A stretch of 64,000 nucleotides of DNA, from positions 1 to 64,000 of the forward strand of contig JAPDRN010000131.1 of assembly GCA_030247855.1 (NCBI GenBank), in the 5' to 3' direction. The notes beneath the pieces were generated by a model. It worked only from the letters and a program-made list of their open reading frames with translations. It was not told the origin of the DNA and made no database searches. The stretch comes from Knufia peltigerae. Lineage: Eukaryota > Ascomycota > Eurotiomycetes > Chaetothyriales > Trichomeriaceae. Shown piece after piece: positions 31,411 through 40,868 of this stretch (the stretch's first letter is position 1; the number at the start of each line of letters is the position of its first letter). The position numbers and the translations under genes were made by a program.

Positions 31411-32856
31411 TCAGGCCTGGGTACCGCCGACGGTGATGCCCTCGATCAGCAGCGACGGCTGGCCGACACCGACCGGCACACTCTGTCCGTCCTTGCCACA
31501 GATGCCCACACCCTCGTCCAGGGCCAGGTCGTTGCCGACCATGCGCACCTTCTGCATGGTTTCCGGGCCGTTGCCGATCAGGGTCGCGCCCTTCACCGGA
31601 GCGGTGATCCGGCCATCCTCGATCAGGTAGGCCTCGGTGGCCGAGAACACGTACTTGCCGCTGGTGATGTCGACCTGGCCGCCACCGAAATTGACCGCGT
31701 ACAGGCCCTTCTTCACCGAACGGATCATCTCCTGCGGATCGTGCTGGCCGGCGCGCATGTAGGTGTTGGTCATGCGCGGCATGGTCATGTGCGCGAACGA
31801 TTCGCGTCGACCATTGCCGGTCGGCGCCACGCCCATCAGCCGCGCGTTGAGGCTGTCCTGCATGTAGCCGACCAGGATGCCGTCCTCGATCAGCGTGGTG
31901 CACTGGGTCGGATGGCCTTCGTCATCGATGTTGAGTGAACCACGGCGCCCATCCAGAGTGCCGTCGTCGACGATGGTCACACCCGGGGCGGCCACGCGTT
32001 CGCCGATCCTGCCGGCGTAGACACTGGTGCCCTTGCGGTTGAAGTCACCTTCCAGGCCATGGCCGACCGCCTCGTGCAGCAGCACGCCCGGCCAGCCCGG
32101 GCCCAGCACCACCGGCATCACACCGGCCGGCGCCGGCACCGCTTCCAGGTTCACCAATGCCTGCCGCAGCGCCTCGCGCGCGAAGGCTTCCGGGCGGCCA
32201 TCGGCGAACAGCGCTTCATAGCCGTAACGACCGCCACCACCGGAATAACCCGACTCACGACGGCCGTTCTGCTCGACGATCACCTGCACGTTCAAGCGCA
32301 CCAGCGGGCGCACGTCGGCGCCCAGCACGCCGTCGGTGCGGGCAACCAGCACGGTATCGACGCCACCGGACAGGCTGACCATCACCTGCTTCACGCGCGG
32401 GTCGGCCGCGCGCAGGTAGCCGTCCAGGCGCTTGAGCACCTCGACCTTGGCTTCGTTGCCGATGCCGTCGATCGGGTCCACCGCCGGATACAGCACGCGC
32501 GCATCGCCGCGCAGCAGTGAGCGTCCGGTCTGCGCGCCACCTTCGCGCGAGATCGCACGTGCCGATTGCGCCGCCGCCAGCAGTGCACCGGCGTGGATGT
32601 CATCGGAATAGGCAAAGCCGGTCTTCTCGCCGGCAATCGCGCGCACGCCCACGCCCTGCTCGATGGAATGGGCGCCGTCCTTGACGATGCCGTCTTCCAC
32701 GCTCCAGCTTTCACGCCGTGCGTGCTGGAAGTACAGGTCGCCGAAGTCCACACCGGGGCCGAGCAGTTGGCCGAAGGCGCGCTCCAGGCCAGCGGTATCC
32801 AGGCCACCAGGGCGCAACAGGCGATCTTGGGCAAGCGTCAGGGCGTTGTCAGTCAT
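31411..32856 (-). CDS. tldD: Metalloprotease TldD
   Basis: A 481-residue catalytic subunit of the TldD/TldE protease. The zinc-binding motif HEAVGH is at 261-266 (LLHEAVGHGLEGDFNRKG), with the conserved TGNGRRESFAHMTMPRMTNTY region and C-terminal GNGPETMQKVRMVGNDLALD. The length is normal. It is the last gene of a minus-strand run maf-rng-yhdP-tldD, 62 bp downstream of yhdP. Convergent with darP. Confidence 0.95.
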   Translation of the reverse strand: MTDNALTLAQDRLLRPGGLDTAGLERAFGQLLGPGVDFGDLYFQHARRESWSVEDGIVKDGAHSIEQGVGVRAIAGEKTGFAYSDDIHAGALLAAAQSARAISREGGAQTGRSLLRGDARVLYPAVDPIDGIGNEAKVEVLKRLDGYLRAADPRVKQVMVSLSGGVDTVLVARTDGVLGADVRPLVRLNVQVIVEQNGRRESGYSGGGGRYGYEALFADGRPEAFAREALRQALVNLEAVPAPAGVMPVVLGPGWPGVLLHEAVGHGLEGDFNRKGTSVYAGRIGERVAAPGVTIVDDGTLDGRRGSLNIDDEGHPTQCTTLIEDGILVGYMQDSLNARLMGVAPTGNGRRESFAHMTMPRMTNTYMRAGQHDPQEMIRSVKKGLYAVNFGGGQVDITSGKYVFSATEAYLIEDGRITAPVKGATLIGNGPETMQKVRMVGNDLALDEGVGICGKDGQSVPVGVGQPSLLIEGITVGGTQA

Positions 32857-32918
32857 GGTCTCGATCTGGGGGTGTGAAGGCGGCCAGGCAAGTCCGCCGG
32901 GAGAAACGGGGACCGCGC

Positions 32919-35900
32919 TCAGCGCGGCGGCGGCGGTTCGGTGACGGTTGGCGGCACGGCCGGCAACGGCGGCAGGCGCGGCGGCGGTGCCGGTGCGGGT
33001 GCACGTTCGCGGCTGCGCTCGATCACCTCCACCTTGGGCTCCTTCCAGGGGCCGGTCACCTTGTAGGTGCGGGCACCGATCTCCCCCAGTGGCTTGGACA
33101 ATACCGCATTGGTGGCTGCGCCCAGCGCCGCGCCTACCGGGCCGCCGGCCACCGCGCCGACCACGGTCAGCAGGTTGCCCGCGCGCGGGTTGACGTCGAT
33201 GGTCTGGTCGAACTGCTGCTTGCGCAGGTCGGCCTCGCCACGGATGGTGATGTTCGCTGCCGGCCCTTCGATCAGCACGTTGTCGGTACGGGCCATGCCG
33301 TCATCGAACAGCACACTGCCCTCGACCTGGTTGAACGCGAAACCCTTGGAGAAGAAGTCGCGGAAGTCGAACATCAGCCGCCGCGGCAACTGGGTGACGC
33401 TGAGCAGGCCCAGCACGCGGCCGGCCCCCGGTTCCAGCTCCAGCAGCTGGCCATTGCGGGCATTCACATCAAGCTGGCCCTGCAGGTTGCCCAGCTGGAA
33501 GTCCGACGGACCACCGGGCCACGAGGCCTGCAGCTGGGCGTGGCCGGAGCCGCCGCGCAGCTGGCCGCCGTAGTCGAGGTTCTGCAGCAACCCGCCCAGG
33601 TCTTCACTGCGCACCTGCGCATCAAGCGCGGTTCGCGAACCGCCACCCTTGCCAAGCCAACGGCCACGGATGTCGATCTCCTGGCTGGGGGCACGGAAGC
33701 GCAGTTCTTCTACGCTCAGGCCATTGGCAACCGGCCGCGTGCGCAGCACCGCCTGGCCCAGCACGGCCTTGCCGAACTTCAGGTCGGCGATGTCCAGTGC
33801 GAACGGCGGCAGTTTGGCCGGGTCCATGTCGTCGGCACCGGCCTGCACCCGCGCCGGTGCCGCCGCGGCTCCGGGAAGGGTCGGCATCGATTGCCAGTAC
33901 ACCCGCTCGAGCTGGCCGCTGATGGTGCCGCCCTCGGCGTTGGGTACGTTCAATTTGCCGGCCAGCGACGGGCCATCCAGGCGCACGTCCAGCGCCTGCG
34001 GGCCGGGGTGCAGCTGCAGGCGGGTCTGCTCGAACACGCCACCGATCAGCATCAGCTGGCCGACCTGCACGTCCACTGCGCGCAACGGCATCGGATCGCC
34101 ATCGCCACCGGCGCCACGGGCCAGGCCGATCCATTCCAGCGCGTCCAGGGTCGGGCTGCGGCCATTGATGGTCAGCCCGCTGGGCGGTGGCTCGCGGTCG
34201 ACACGGTCGCTGCCCAGGGTGACCTGCACGCCGGTCTGGTTGTTGTGGCTGCGCGCGGCCAGTGCCAGACGCTGGCCGAACGCCACATCGATGCGGCCGG
34301 CGCCCATCGGCAACTGCGCGGCCACGGTGGTCGGCAGCGGCTCGCTGGCCGGCTTTTCCAGCGGTGCCGGCAGGTCCAGGCGGGTGCCCATCAGGTCCGA
34401 GCGCAGACGCAGCTCACTCGGCGGCGCCGGCGCACCCGGTGCCACCTTCGGCAGGTTCACCGCGATGGTCCACGGCGAGGTGCCATTGATGTAGGGCTTC
34501 AGCCACGCCATATCCGGTGCGCGGTCGATCAGCACGCCCGCGTCGAGCGTGGCTGCCAGTTCCGATTCAAAGGCCAGCCTGGGGTCACGCACGAAACCAC
34601 CGGCGCGCAAGCTCAGCCGGCCGTCCTGGCCGAGGTGGCGCACCGCCAGTTCCTCGGCGGCAAAGCCATCATTGCGGTAGCGGGCCTGCCCGCGCATGTT
34701 GTCGAACTCCAGCTGGAAGCGCTTGTCGACCAGCTTCAGCCCAGCCAGGTCCACGGTGCCCTGCAGGTGGCCACCACCCTGGTCATGATGCAGAGGCTGC
34801 AGCAGGTCGAAATGCACGTTGGCCGGGCCGCTTGCCGCGAGGTTGTCCAGGGTGTCGCCGTATCCCTTGTGCAGCGGGCTCTGCCGCAGCATTGCCAGCA
34901 GCTTGCCGGCATCGCCCTGGCTGTCGGCGCGCACATACAGCGGCTGCTGGCCGAAGTCCTGGATGCCGGCTTCGAACTTCTGTACCGCTACGCCGGCCAG
35001 ATCGCCGCGGCCCTGCATGTGGAAGCCTGGGCCGATGAAGGCGACATCGGCGTCCACCTGGCTCATCAACGGCCAGTCGTGCTGGAAGCGGATGTCACCG
35101 TTGGTGATGTGGCCGGTGGCCTCGAAGCGGCCGTCATTGTTGTCGAACGGCCAGTCGTCCAGGTCACCGCTGACCAGGCCGATGCCGTTGCGCACCTGGC
35201 CACCGGCCAAGGCCATGTCCAGCCAGTCGGTGGCGCCCTTGCTCATTTTGGAATGGATCCAGAAACGCTTGGCGGCGGTCATCGGCACGTCGTCCAGCTT
35301 GGCCGCCAGCTGCATCCACGGCCGGGTGCCATCGCCCTGGAACCAGAGGCCGCCGCGCACGTCGGCGGCGTAGTCGGTGCCTTCCACGCGCATCGCCGGG
35401 GTGCCGATGCGCCAGCCACCGGCCTCGTCGCGCCAACCGACAATCTGTCCGGCCAGGTGCAGGTCGTGGCGCACGCCGAAACCGGTCGGCCAATCGAACT
35501 GCAGCTGGCGTTGCGGCTGCAGCTGCAGGCTGAAGCCATCGGCATCGCCCTCGAAGCGGCCGCCCAGGCCGCGCAGGCCCGGCGAGTTGCCAACGCTGGC
35601 AAAGCCCAGCGACTGCAGTTCGCCCTGTACCGACAACGGGCCATCCTGCTGACCGCGCACCAGCACCTGCGCCACGTCCAGCTGCGGCTTGGCCAGATAC
35701 AGCCAACGCCGCAGGCCCGCATCCAGCCGGTCGCTAAGCGCCAGCGCGCGCAAAGCGATACCCGCCTGCACCTCCTCGGCCTGCACCTGCATCTGTTTGC
35801 CCATCCGCAATTGCAGGCCATCCAGCTGCTGCTGACTGCCATCGGCCTGCAGCCGCAGGCGCGGCGCCTGCAGCGCCCAACCGTCGGCCGTCCGCTGCCA

Positions 35901-36788
35901 ACGCAGGCGCGCCTGCAGCCGTTGCAATTGAATTTCCGGGCGCGCAACGCCACGCATCGGCGCGCCTTCGATACGCAGATAGCGCAGGTCCGAATCGGTG
36001 GTCAACGCCACCGGCGCGAAATCGCGCAGGGTCAGCCACAGGTTGAGCTCGCCCTTGCCCTCGCGCAGGCGCAGGCCGCCGGCAGCCAGCAACGGCGACC
36101 AAGCGCGGAAATCGATCGGATCGGCACCCAGCCAGGCTTGGCCGTTGCCGCGCTGGCGATCCAGGTCCAGCACCGCCGTCAGCGGCAAGGCGTCGGTCTG
36201 TGCCCAGGCGCGCACGCCCACCCGCAGGCGGTCGCCATCCACGCGCAGGCGCAGGTCGATACGTGGCAGCGTGGCATCGACACCCAGCGCTGGCGCATGT
36301 ACGCCCAGGCGGCCGCCAATCACCTGCAGTTCGCCCAGCCGGCGCAACGCATCCAGCGGATCGCCGCCAGCGCTGGACTGTGGCAGGCCGCGCACCGACC
36401 AGCGGCCATCGGCGGCCTGCTGCAGGTCCAGCGCCAGGCCGCGCAGGCGCAGTTCGGTCAGCGAGCGGCCCGGCAACAGGCCGCTGTACATCGACACCAG
36501 CACCTCGGCTTCACCGATGGCCAAGCCCTGGCCCGTGCCGATGCGCAGGCCCTTCAACTGCAGCAATGGACCGCGTCGGGTCCAGGTGGTGTCCAGGCGT
36601 TCGAAGCGCACCGGTTGTCCGGCGCGCGCGCTCAGCCAGGCCGCGATCCTGTCCGGATGGCGCTCAGCCAGCGGCAGCAGCTGGCTGAGGGTGCCGACCA
36701 ACAGGGCAAGCCCGACCAGGCCGACCGCGCATGCGGTGATGAAATGACGGCGGATCCTTCGCAGTCGCAGGCGCGGCGGCGCGCTCAT
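32919..36788 (-). CDS. yhdP: YhdP family AsmA-like envelope protein
   Basis: A 1289-residue protein with one N-terminal membrane helix (FITACAVGLVGLALLVGTL) and a very long periplasmic region of repeated beta strands. It ends with the AsmA2/DUF3971 block (VEGSVLFDDGMARTDNVLI, NPRAGNLLTVVGAVAGGPVG) and a Pro-rich tail. In E. coli YhdP belongs to the AsmA-like proteins that carry phospholipids from inner to outer membrane. The size matches the family (about 1270). It lies between rng and tldD, as in many gammaproteobacteria. Confidence 0.93.
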   Translation of the reverse strand: MSAPPRLRLRRIRRHFITACAVGLVGLALLVGTLSQLLPLAERHPDRIAAWLSARAGQPVRFERLDTTWTRRGPLLQLKGLRIGTGQGLAIGEAEVLVSMYSGLLPGRSLTELRLRGLALDLQQAADGRWSVRGLPQSSAGGDPLDALRRLGELQVIGGRLGVHAPALGVDATLPRIDLRLRVDGDRLRVGVRAWAQTDALPLTAVLDLDRQRGNGQAWLGADPIDFRAWSPLLAAGGLRLREGKGELNLWLTLRDFAPVALTTDSDLRYLRIEGAPMRGVARPEIQLQRLQARLRWQRTADGWALQAPRLRLQADGSQQQLDGLQLRMGKQMQVQAEEVQAGIALRALALSDRLDAGLRRWLYLAKPQLDVAQVLVRGQQDGPLSVQGELQSLGFASVGNSPGLRGLGGRFEGDADGFSLQLQPQRQLQFDWPTGFGVRHDLHLAGQIVGWRDEAGGWRIGTPAMRVEGTDYAADVRGGLWFQGDGTRPWMQLAAKLDDVPMTAAKRFWIHSKMSKGATDWLDMALAGGQVRNGIGLVSGDLDDWPFDNNDGRFEATGHITNGDIRFQHDWPLMSQVDADVAFIGPGFHMQGRGDLAGVAVQKFEAGIQDFGQQPLYVRADSQGDAGKLLAMLRQSPLHKGYGDTLDNLAASGPANVHFDLLQPLHHDQGGGHLQGTVDLAGLKLVDKRFQLEFDNMRGQARYRNDGFAAEELAVRHLGQDGRLSLRAGGFVRDPRLAFESELAATLDAGVLIDRAPDMAWLKPYINGTSPWTIAVNLPKVAPGAPAPPSELRLRSDLMGTRLDLPAPLEKPASEPLPTTVAAQLPMGAGRIDVAFGQRLALAARSHNNQTGVQVTLGSDRVDREPPPSGLTINGRSPTLDALEWIGLARGAGGDGDPMPLRAVDVQVGQLMLIGGVFEQTRLQLHPGPQALDVRLDGPSLAGKLNVPNAEGGTISGQLERVYWQSMPTLPGAAAAPARVQAGADDMDPAKLPPFALDIADLKFGKAVLGQAVLRTRPVANGLSVEELRFRAPSQEIDIRGRWLGKGGGSRTALDAQVRSEDLGGLLQNLDYGGQLRGGSGHAQLQASWPGGPSDFQLGNLQGQLDVNARNGQLLELEPGAGRVLGLLSVTQLPRRLMFDFRDFFSKGFAFNQVEGSVLFDDGMARTDNVLIEGPAANITIRGEADLRKQQFDQTIDVNPRAGNLLTVVGAVAGGPVGAALGAATNAVLSKPLGEIGARTYKVTGPWKEPKVEVIERSRERAPAPAPPPRLPPLPAVPPTVTEPPPPR

Positions 36789-36818
36789 CGGCCACCGAAA
36801 GCAGACAGTCGGCCTGGA

Positions 36819-38306
36819 TCAGAGCAGAACAACATCGAACTGCTCCTGCAGGTACTGCTCATCCGCCTGGAAGCGGATGCTCTTGCCAAGGAACTCCTCC
36901 AGCTCGGCCACGGCCGTGGATTCCTCATCGGTGATCCGCGCCACCACCTTGCTGGAAGCGATCACCAGCAGGCGCGCGGCATCGAACTGACGCACCGCAC
37001 GGGTGATCTCGCGGAAGATCTCGTAGGTCACCGTTTCGGTGGTCTTGATGGTGCCGCGGCCACTGCACTGCGGGCAGGTTTCCGACAGCTGGCGTTCCAG
37101 GCTTTCCACCGTGCGCTTGCGGGTCATCTCCACCAGCCCCAGCGGCGAGAAGTCGTACACCGTGGTCTTGGCGTGGTCGCGGGCCAGCGCCTTCTCCAGG
37201 GTACGCAGCACCTGGCGGCGATGCTCGGCATCATCCATGTCGATGAAGTCGATGATGATGATGCCGCCCAGGTTGCGCAGGCGCAGCTGCCTGGCCACCG
37301 CCTGCGCGGCCTCCAGGTTGGTGCGGAACACCGTCTCTTCCAGGTTGCGCTGGCCCAGGAACGAGCCGGTATTGACGTCGATCGTGGTCATCGCCTCGGT
37401 CTGGTCGATCACCAAGTAGCCACCGGACTTCAGCGGCACCTGTTTGTCCAGCGCACGGCCGATCTCGTCCTCGACCCCGAACATGTCGAAGATCGGGCGA
37501 TCGCCGCTGTACAGCTCGATCTTCTCTGCCAGCACCGGCATGTACTTGGCCACGAAGGCCTGCAGCTGGGCGAAGGTCTCCTTCGAGTCCACCTTCACCT
37601 TGTCCACGTCCTTGCGGATCAGGTCGCGCACCGAACGCAGTGGCAGGCTCAGGTCTTCGTAGATATTGCTGCACGACGCCGCCTCACGGCCGCGGCGCTC
37701 GACCACGTTCCACACACGGGACAGGTAGGCGATGTCTTCGGCGATGGCCTCGGCCGGCTGGCCCTCGGCATTGGTGCGCACGATGTAGCCGTAGCCGCCG
37801 TGCTGGGCCGACAGTTCGGTCACCAGCGCCTTCAGCCGCGCGCGCTCGCCTTCGTCCTCGATGCGCGCCGACACGCCCACCACCTTCGATTGCGGCAGCA
37901 GCACCATGTAGCGCGAGGGGATGCTGATCTGGGTGGTCAGGCGTGCGCCCTTGGTCCCGATCGGATCTTTCACCACCTGCACCACGATGTCCTGGCCGTC
38001 GCGCAGCAGCTCCACGATCGGCACGCTGGACGGCGGCGGCAGGGTCGTATTCTCGGTGTCGGCACTGGCCACCGGTGCCGGCCGCACCACGTCGTTGGCG
38101 TGCAGGAACGCGGCGCGCTCCAGCCCCACTTCGACGAATGCCGCCTGCATGCCCGGCATGACCCGCTGCACCTTGCCCTTGTAGATGTTGCCGACCACAC
38201 CCCGGCGCCAACCGCGCTCGATGTGCAGTTCCTGCAGCATGCCGTTCTCGATCACCGCGACCCGGGTTTCGCGCGGGGTCACATTGACCAGGATTTCCTC
38301 AGACAT
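36819..38306 (-). CDS. rng: Ribonuclease G
   Basis: A 495-residue endoribonuclease that matures the 5' end of 16S rRNA and degrades mRNA. It has the S1-like N-terminus (MSEEILVNVTPRETRVAVIENG, GNIYKGKVQRVMPGMQAAFV), the DNase I-like catalytic acids in GGIIIIDFIDMDD, and the zinc-link CPQCSGRG. It lacks the long C-terminal scaffold of RNase E, so it is RNase G. AGGGAGGC precedes ATG 38306. Its start overlaps the maf stop by 8 bp. Confidence 0.95.
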   Translation of the reverse strand: MSEEILVNVTPRETRVAVIENGMLQELHIERGWRRGVVGNIYKGKVQRVMPGMQAAFVEVGLERAAFLHANDVVRPAPVASADTENTTLPPPSSVPIVELLRDGQDIVVQVVKDPIGTKGARLTTQISIPSRYMVLLPQSKVVGVSARIEDEGERARLKALVTELSAQHGGYGYIVRTNAEGQPAEAIAEDIAYLSRVWNVVERRGREAASCSNIYEDLSLPLRSVRDLIRKDVDKVKVDSKETFAQLQAFVAKYMPVLAEKIELYSGDRPIFDMFGVEDEIGRALDKQVPLKSGGYLVIDQTEAMTTIDVNTGSFLGQRNLEETVFRTNLEAAQAVARQLRLRNLGGIIIIDFIDMDDAEHRRQVLRTLEKALARDHAKTTVYDFSPLGLVEMTRKRTVESLERQLSETCPQCSGRGTIKTTETVTYEIFREITRAVRQFDAARLLVIASSKVVARITDEESTAVAELEEFLGKSIRFQADEQYLQEQFDVVLL

Positions 38307-38907
38307 CGGCAGCCTCCCTGGCGGCATCAGCAGTTGGGGCCAGCACGCCGCAGCGTGCCAGCAGACGATCGGTATGCAGCAACGGCAGCCCCATGACACC
38401 GGAGTAGCTGCCGGAAAGGTGTTCGATCCAGCGCTCGGCGCCGCCCTGGATGGCGTAGGCACCGGCCTTGTCCAGCGGCTCGCCGGTGGCGACGTAGGCG
38501 GCAATGTCGGCCGCATCGATCGCGGCGAAGGTGACCTCGGAAACGACCAGCTCGCTGTCCAGCCCCTGCGCGTCCACCACCACCACGGCGGTCATCACCT
38601 GATGGGTGCGCCCGGCCAGCCGCGCCAGCATCGCCCGCGCGTCGGCGGCGTCGGCCGGCTTGCCGAACACGTCGCCATCGAGCACCACTTCGGTATCCGA
38701 GCCCAGCACCCGCGCCTGCGGGTCATCGGCCAGCACCCGTGCCAGGCCGGCGCGCGCCTTGTCGGCGGCGACCCGGCAGACATAGTCCTGGGCACTTTCG
38801 GAAGCCGCGCGCTGCTCGACGACCTCCAGGTCCAAGGCTTGGAAAGGGCGTCCGAGTCGGGCCAGCAGTTGGTTGCGTCGGGGGGAGCGGGAAGCAAGAT
38901 AGAGCAT
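38299..38907 (-). CDS. maf: Maf family nucleoside triphosphate pyrophosphatase (YhdE-like)
   Basis: A 202-residue cytoplasmic enzyme; YhdE-type Maf proteins hydrolyse dTTP, UTP and modified bases, which guards against their incorporation. The signature LYLASRSPRRNQLLARLG, the conserved VLGSDTEVV and KPADAADARAMLARLAGRTH are intact, as is GEPLDKAGAYAIQG. It is the first gene of the maf-rng-yhdP-tldD run, overlapping rng by 8 bp. It is divergent from the SIMPL-domain gene. Confidence 0.93.
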   Translation of the reverse strand: MLYLASRSPRRNQLLARLGRPFQALDLEVVEQRAASESAQDYVCRVAADKARAGLARVLADDPQARVLGSDTEVVLDGDVFGKPADAADARAMLARLAGRTHQVMTAVVVVDAQGLDSELVVSEVTFAAIDAADIAAYVATGEPLDKAGAYAIQGGAERWIEHLSGSYSGVMGLPLLHTDRLLARCGVLAPTADAAREAADV

Positions 38908-39037
38908 CGACACAGCATAACCTGACGCCGGTACCTGAATCGTCGGACAATCCTTCCCCGGCGCCTGCAACCCCGAACGGACTCACAGCGCGTTCATCGC
39001 TACGACACCACCCTCACCGCCACAACAAGGAGATCCC

Positions 39038-39775
39038 ATGCGCCGCACCGCCACCCCGCTGCTGCTTGCCCTGTCCCTCGCTCTTGGAGCTTCGATGACC
39101 GCCCATGCCGACCCGTCGTCGCCGTCGATCGCCGCCCCGGCCGAAGGCACGCTGCTGAACATCTCGGCCAACGCCGAAGCCACCCGCGTGCCGGACGTGG
39201 CCACCCTGTCGGCCGGCGTGGTCACCCAGGCCGCCGACGGCAACAGCGCGATGCGCCAGAACGCCCAGCAGATGGACAAGGTACTGGCCGCGATCAAGGC
39301 CGCCGGCATCGCCGAGCGCGACGTGCAGACCAGCGGCGTCAGCCTCAACCCGCAGTACCGTTACGCCGACAACGAAGCACCGAAGATCACCGGCTACCAG
39401 GCCAGCAACACCGTCAGCCTGAAGGTCCGCGACATCGCCAAGCTCGGCAAGGTGCTGGACGCGCTGGCCGCGCAGGGGGCCAACCAGATCAACGGCCCGC
39501 AGTTCGAGATCGACCAGCCCGAACCGGTCTATGACGAAGCCCGCCTGGCGGCACTGAAGAAGGCCCAGGCCCGCGCCCAGACCTATGCGAAGTCGCTTGG
39601 CCTGCAGGTGCGCCGCATTGTCAGCATCTCCGAGAACGCCGGTGGCGGTTTCCGCCCGATGCCGATGATGCGTGCGCAGGCCGCCGGCATGGCCATGGAC
39701 AAGGCCACCCCGGTCGCCCCGGGTGAGTCGACCGTCTCGGTGAATCTGGACGTGGTGTTCGAACTGGGCCGCTGA
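39038..39775 (+). CDS. SIMPL (DUF541) domain periplasmic protein
   Basis: A 245-residue exported protein (signal 1-24, LALSLALGASMTAHA). The DUF541 domain shows ANAEATRVPDVATLSAGVVT, VQTSGVSLNPQYRY, and GYQASNTVSLKVRDIAKLGKVLDAL, ending TVSVNLDVVFELG. Relatives such as E. coli YggE are linked to oxidative stress and form ring oligomers. AAGGAGATCCC gives an ideal ribosome site. A strong terminator follows, so it is monocistronic. Confidence 0.92.
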   Translation: MRRTATPLLLALSLALGASMTAHADPSSPSIAAPAEGTLLNISANAEATRVPDVATLSAGVVTQAADGNSAMRQNAQQMDKVLAAIKAAGIAERDVQTSGVSLNPQYRYADNEAPKITGYQASNTVSLKVRDIAKLGKVLDALAAQGANQINGPQFEIDQPEPVYDEARLAALKKAQARAQTYAKSLGLQVRRIVSISENAGGGFRPMPMMRAQAAGMAMDKATPVAPGESTVSVNLDVVFELGR

Positions 39776-39795
39776 GGCCCCTTCAGTTCAACCTG

Positions 39796-39824
39796 ACGGC
39801 GCCCTGCGGGGCGCCGTTTTCGTT
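39796..39824 (+). terminator. Terminator after the SIMPL-domain gene
   Basis: ACGGCGCCC, a four-base loop, GGGCGCCGT followed by TTTCGTTT, 20 bp past the stop codon. Confidence 0.85.
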
Positions 39825-39995
39825 TCCGTCGTCGCCGTGCCCGCCTCGTTAGATGAAGGCCAGCTCAACGCTGCCGCCCCTGCCTCTAGGCAGTGGTGGA
39901 GGCGGCGCGCTAATGATTGACTGCCAGCCGCGTGCGGCAACCCCGATGGCGGCCCTGGTGCGTTGAGGACTTCGACACTGGCATGGAGGTGGACC

Positions 39996-40652
39996 ATGGT
40001 TCGTACGTATCCCGTAGTACCCCTGCACTTCGATCCCGCCCGCGTTGCCGCCTGGAGTGCGGCCATCGCCCTGCATCTGCTTGCGTTCCTGATGTTGCTG
40101 ATTCCGGCGACCTACCAGGCCGTCACCGCACTTCCTCGCGACCAGACCACGATCAGGTTCATTCCCAAGGAAGAGCCAAAGCCGCCGGAGACCGCCCCCC
40201 TGCCACCCAAGCCTGAAAAGGTGGAGGTGGTGCAGAAGCAGCAGGCCGTTCCGGTCCCGCCAACACTGCCAGCGCCCACCGCGACCGTCGAAGAGGCCCA
40301 GGGCATCATCCTGCCGGCCGCCGAGCCGACAGCGGTGCAGGCGGCGCCGACGATCGCCCCGTCCACGCCACTGGCCGGCGCCCAGCTGCAGTACCGCAGC
40401 AACCCGCCGCCAAGCTACCCGATCCAGGCGCTGCGCAACCACGAGCAGGGCACGGTGCTGCTGCGGGTGGAAGTGGACCCCAGTGGCCAGCCGGTGAATG
40501 TCAGCATCGAACGCAGCAGCGGCTCGCGCAGCCTGGACCAGGCCGCTCGGCAGCAGGTGCTGCGCCACTGGCGTTTCGTGCCGGCCGAGCGTGATGGCGT
40601 GGCCGTTCCGGCCATCGGCATGGTGCCCGTGCAGTTCTCCCTGCCCGACTGA
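39996..40652 (+). CDS. TonB-like energy transducer
   Basis: A 218-residue protein with one transmembrane anchor (about 17-40, AAWSAAIALHLLAFLMLLIP). A Pro/Lys/Glu-rich periplasmic spacer (about 58-105, KEEPKPPETAPLPPKPEKVE) and a C-terminal TonB domain (about 128-215, NPPPSYPIQALRNHEQGTVLLRVEVD to HWRFVPA) follow. It would pass proton-motive energy to outer-membrane receptors together with ExbB/ExbD, which are not in this window. GGAGGTGGACC precedes the ATG. A TonB-dependent receptor gene follows 216 bp downstream with its own probable promoter. Confidence 0.9.
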   Translation: MVRTYPVVPLHFDPARVAAWSAAIALHLLAFLMLLIPATYQAVTALPRDQTTIRFIPKEEPKPPETAPLPPKPEKVEVVQKQQAVPVPPTLPAPTATVEEAQGIILPAAEPTAVQAAPTIAPSTPLAGAQLQYRSNPPPSYPIQALRNHEQGTVLLRVEVDPSGQPVNVSIERSSGSRSLDQAARQQVLRHWRFVPAERDGVAVPAIGMVPVQFSLPD

Positions 40653-40740
40653 GTCAGAGGCCGGCCCGGCAGCACGCCGGGCCGGCCACAACGGTGAATG
40701 GGCCGCAACAGGGCCAATCTGCCCGATTATTTGAACTTCG

Positions 40741-40769
40741 TTGGAAAACCGTTACGAATTTAGTAAAAC
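40741..40769 (+). promoter_or_regulatory. Candidate sigma-70 promoter of the second TonB-dependent receptor
   Basis: TTGGAA, 17 bases, TAAAAC in an AT-rich patch, about 100 bp before the GTG start. Spacing is ideal and the -35 is close to consensus; the -10 is weaker. Confidence 0.35.
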
Positions 40770-40868
40770 TTCACACCTCCGTCACCTGCGGGAAACCTAG
40801 ATTGACGCGTCCCGGGACACACCGGAGACAGCCCTCAATGCTCGAGTTTTCCAGTCAGGAGAGAAGCT

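Noticed and set aside
32718..38396. 1892-codon open frame antisense to yhdP and rng
   Set aside because: It is a shadow frame produced by high-GC third positions of the minus-strand genes; no domain is visible, and the opposite strand has clear, conserved proteins.
40653..40868. Iron-responsive (Fur) box upstream of the second receptor
   Set aside because: No 19-bp GATAATGATAATCATTATC-like sequence is present; the AT-rich patch is explained by a sigma-70 promoter candidate.
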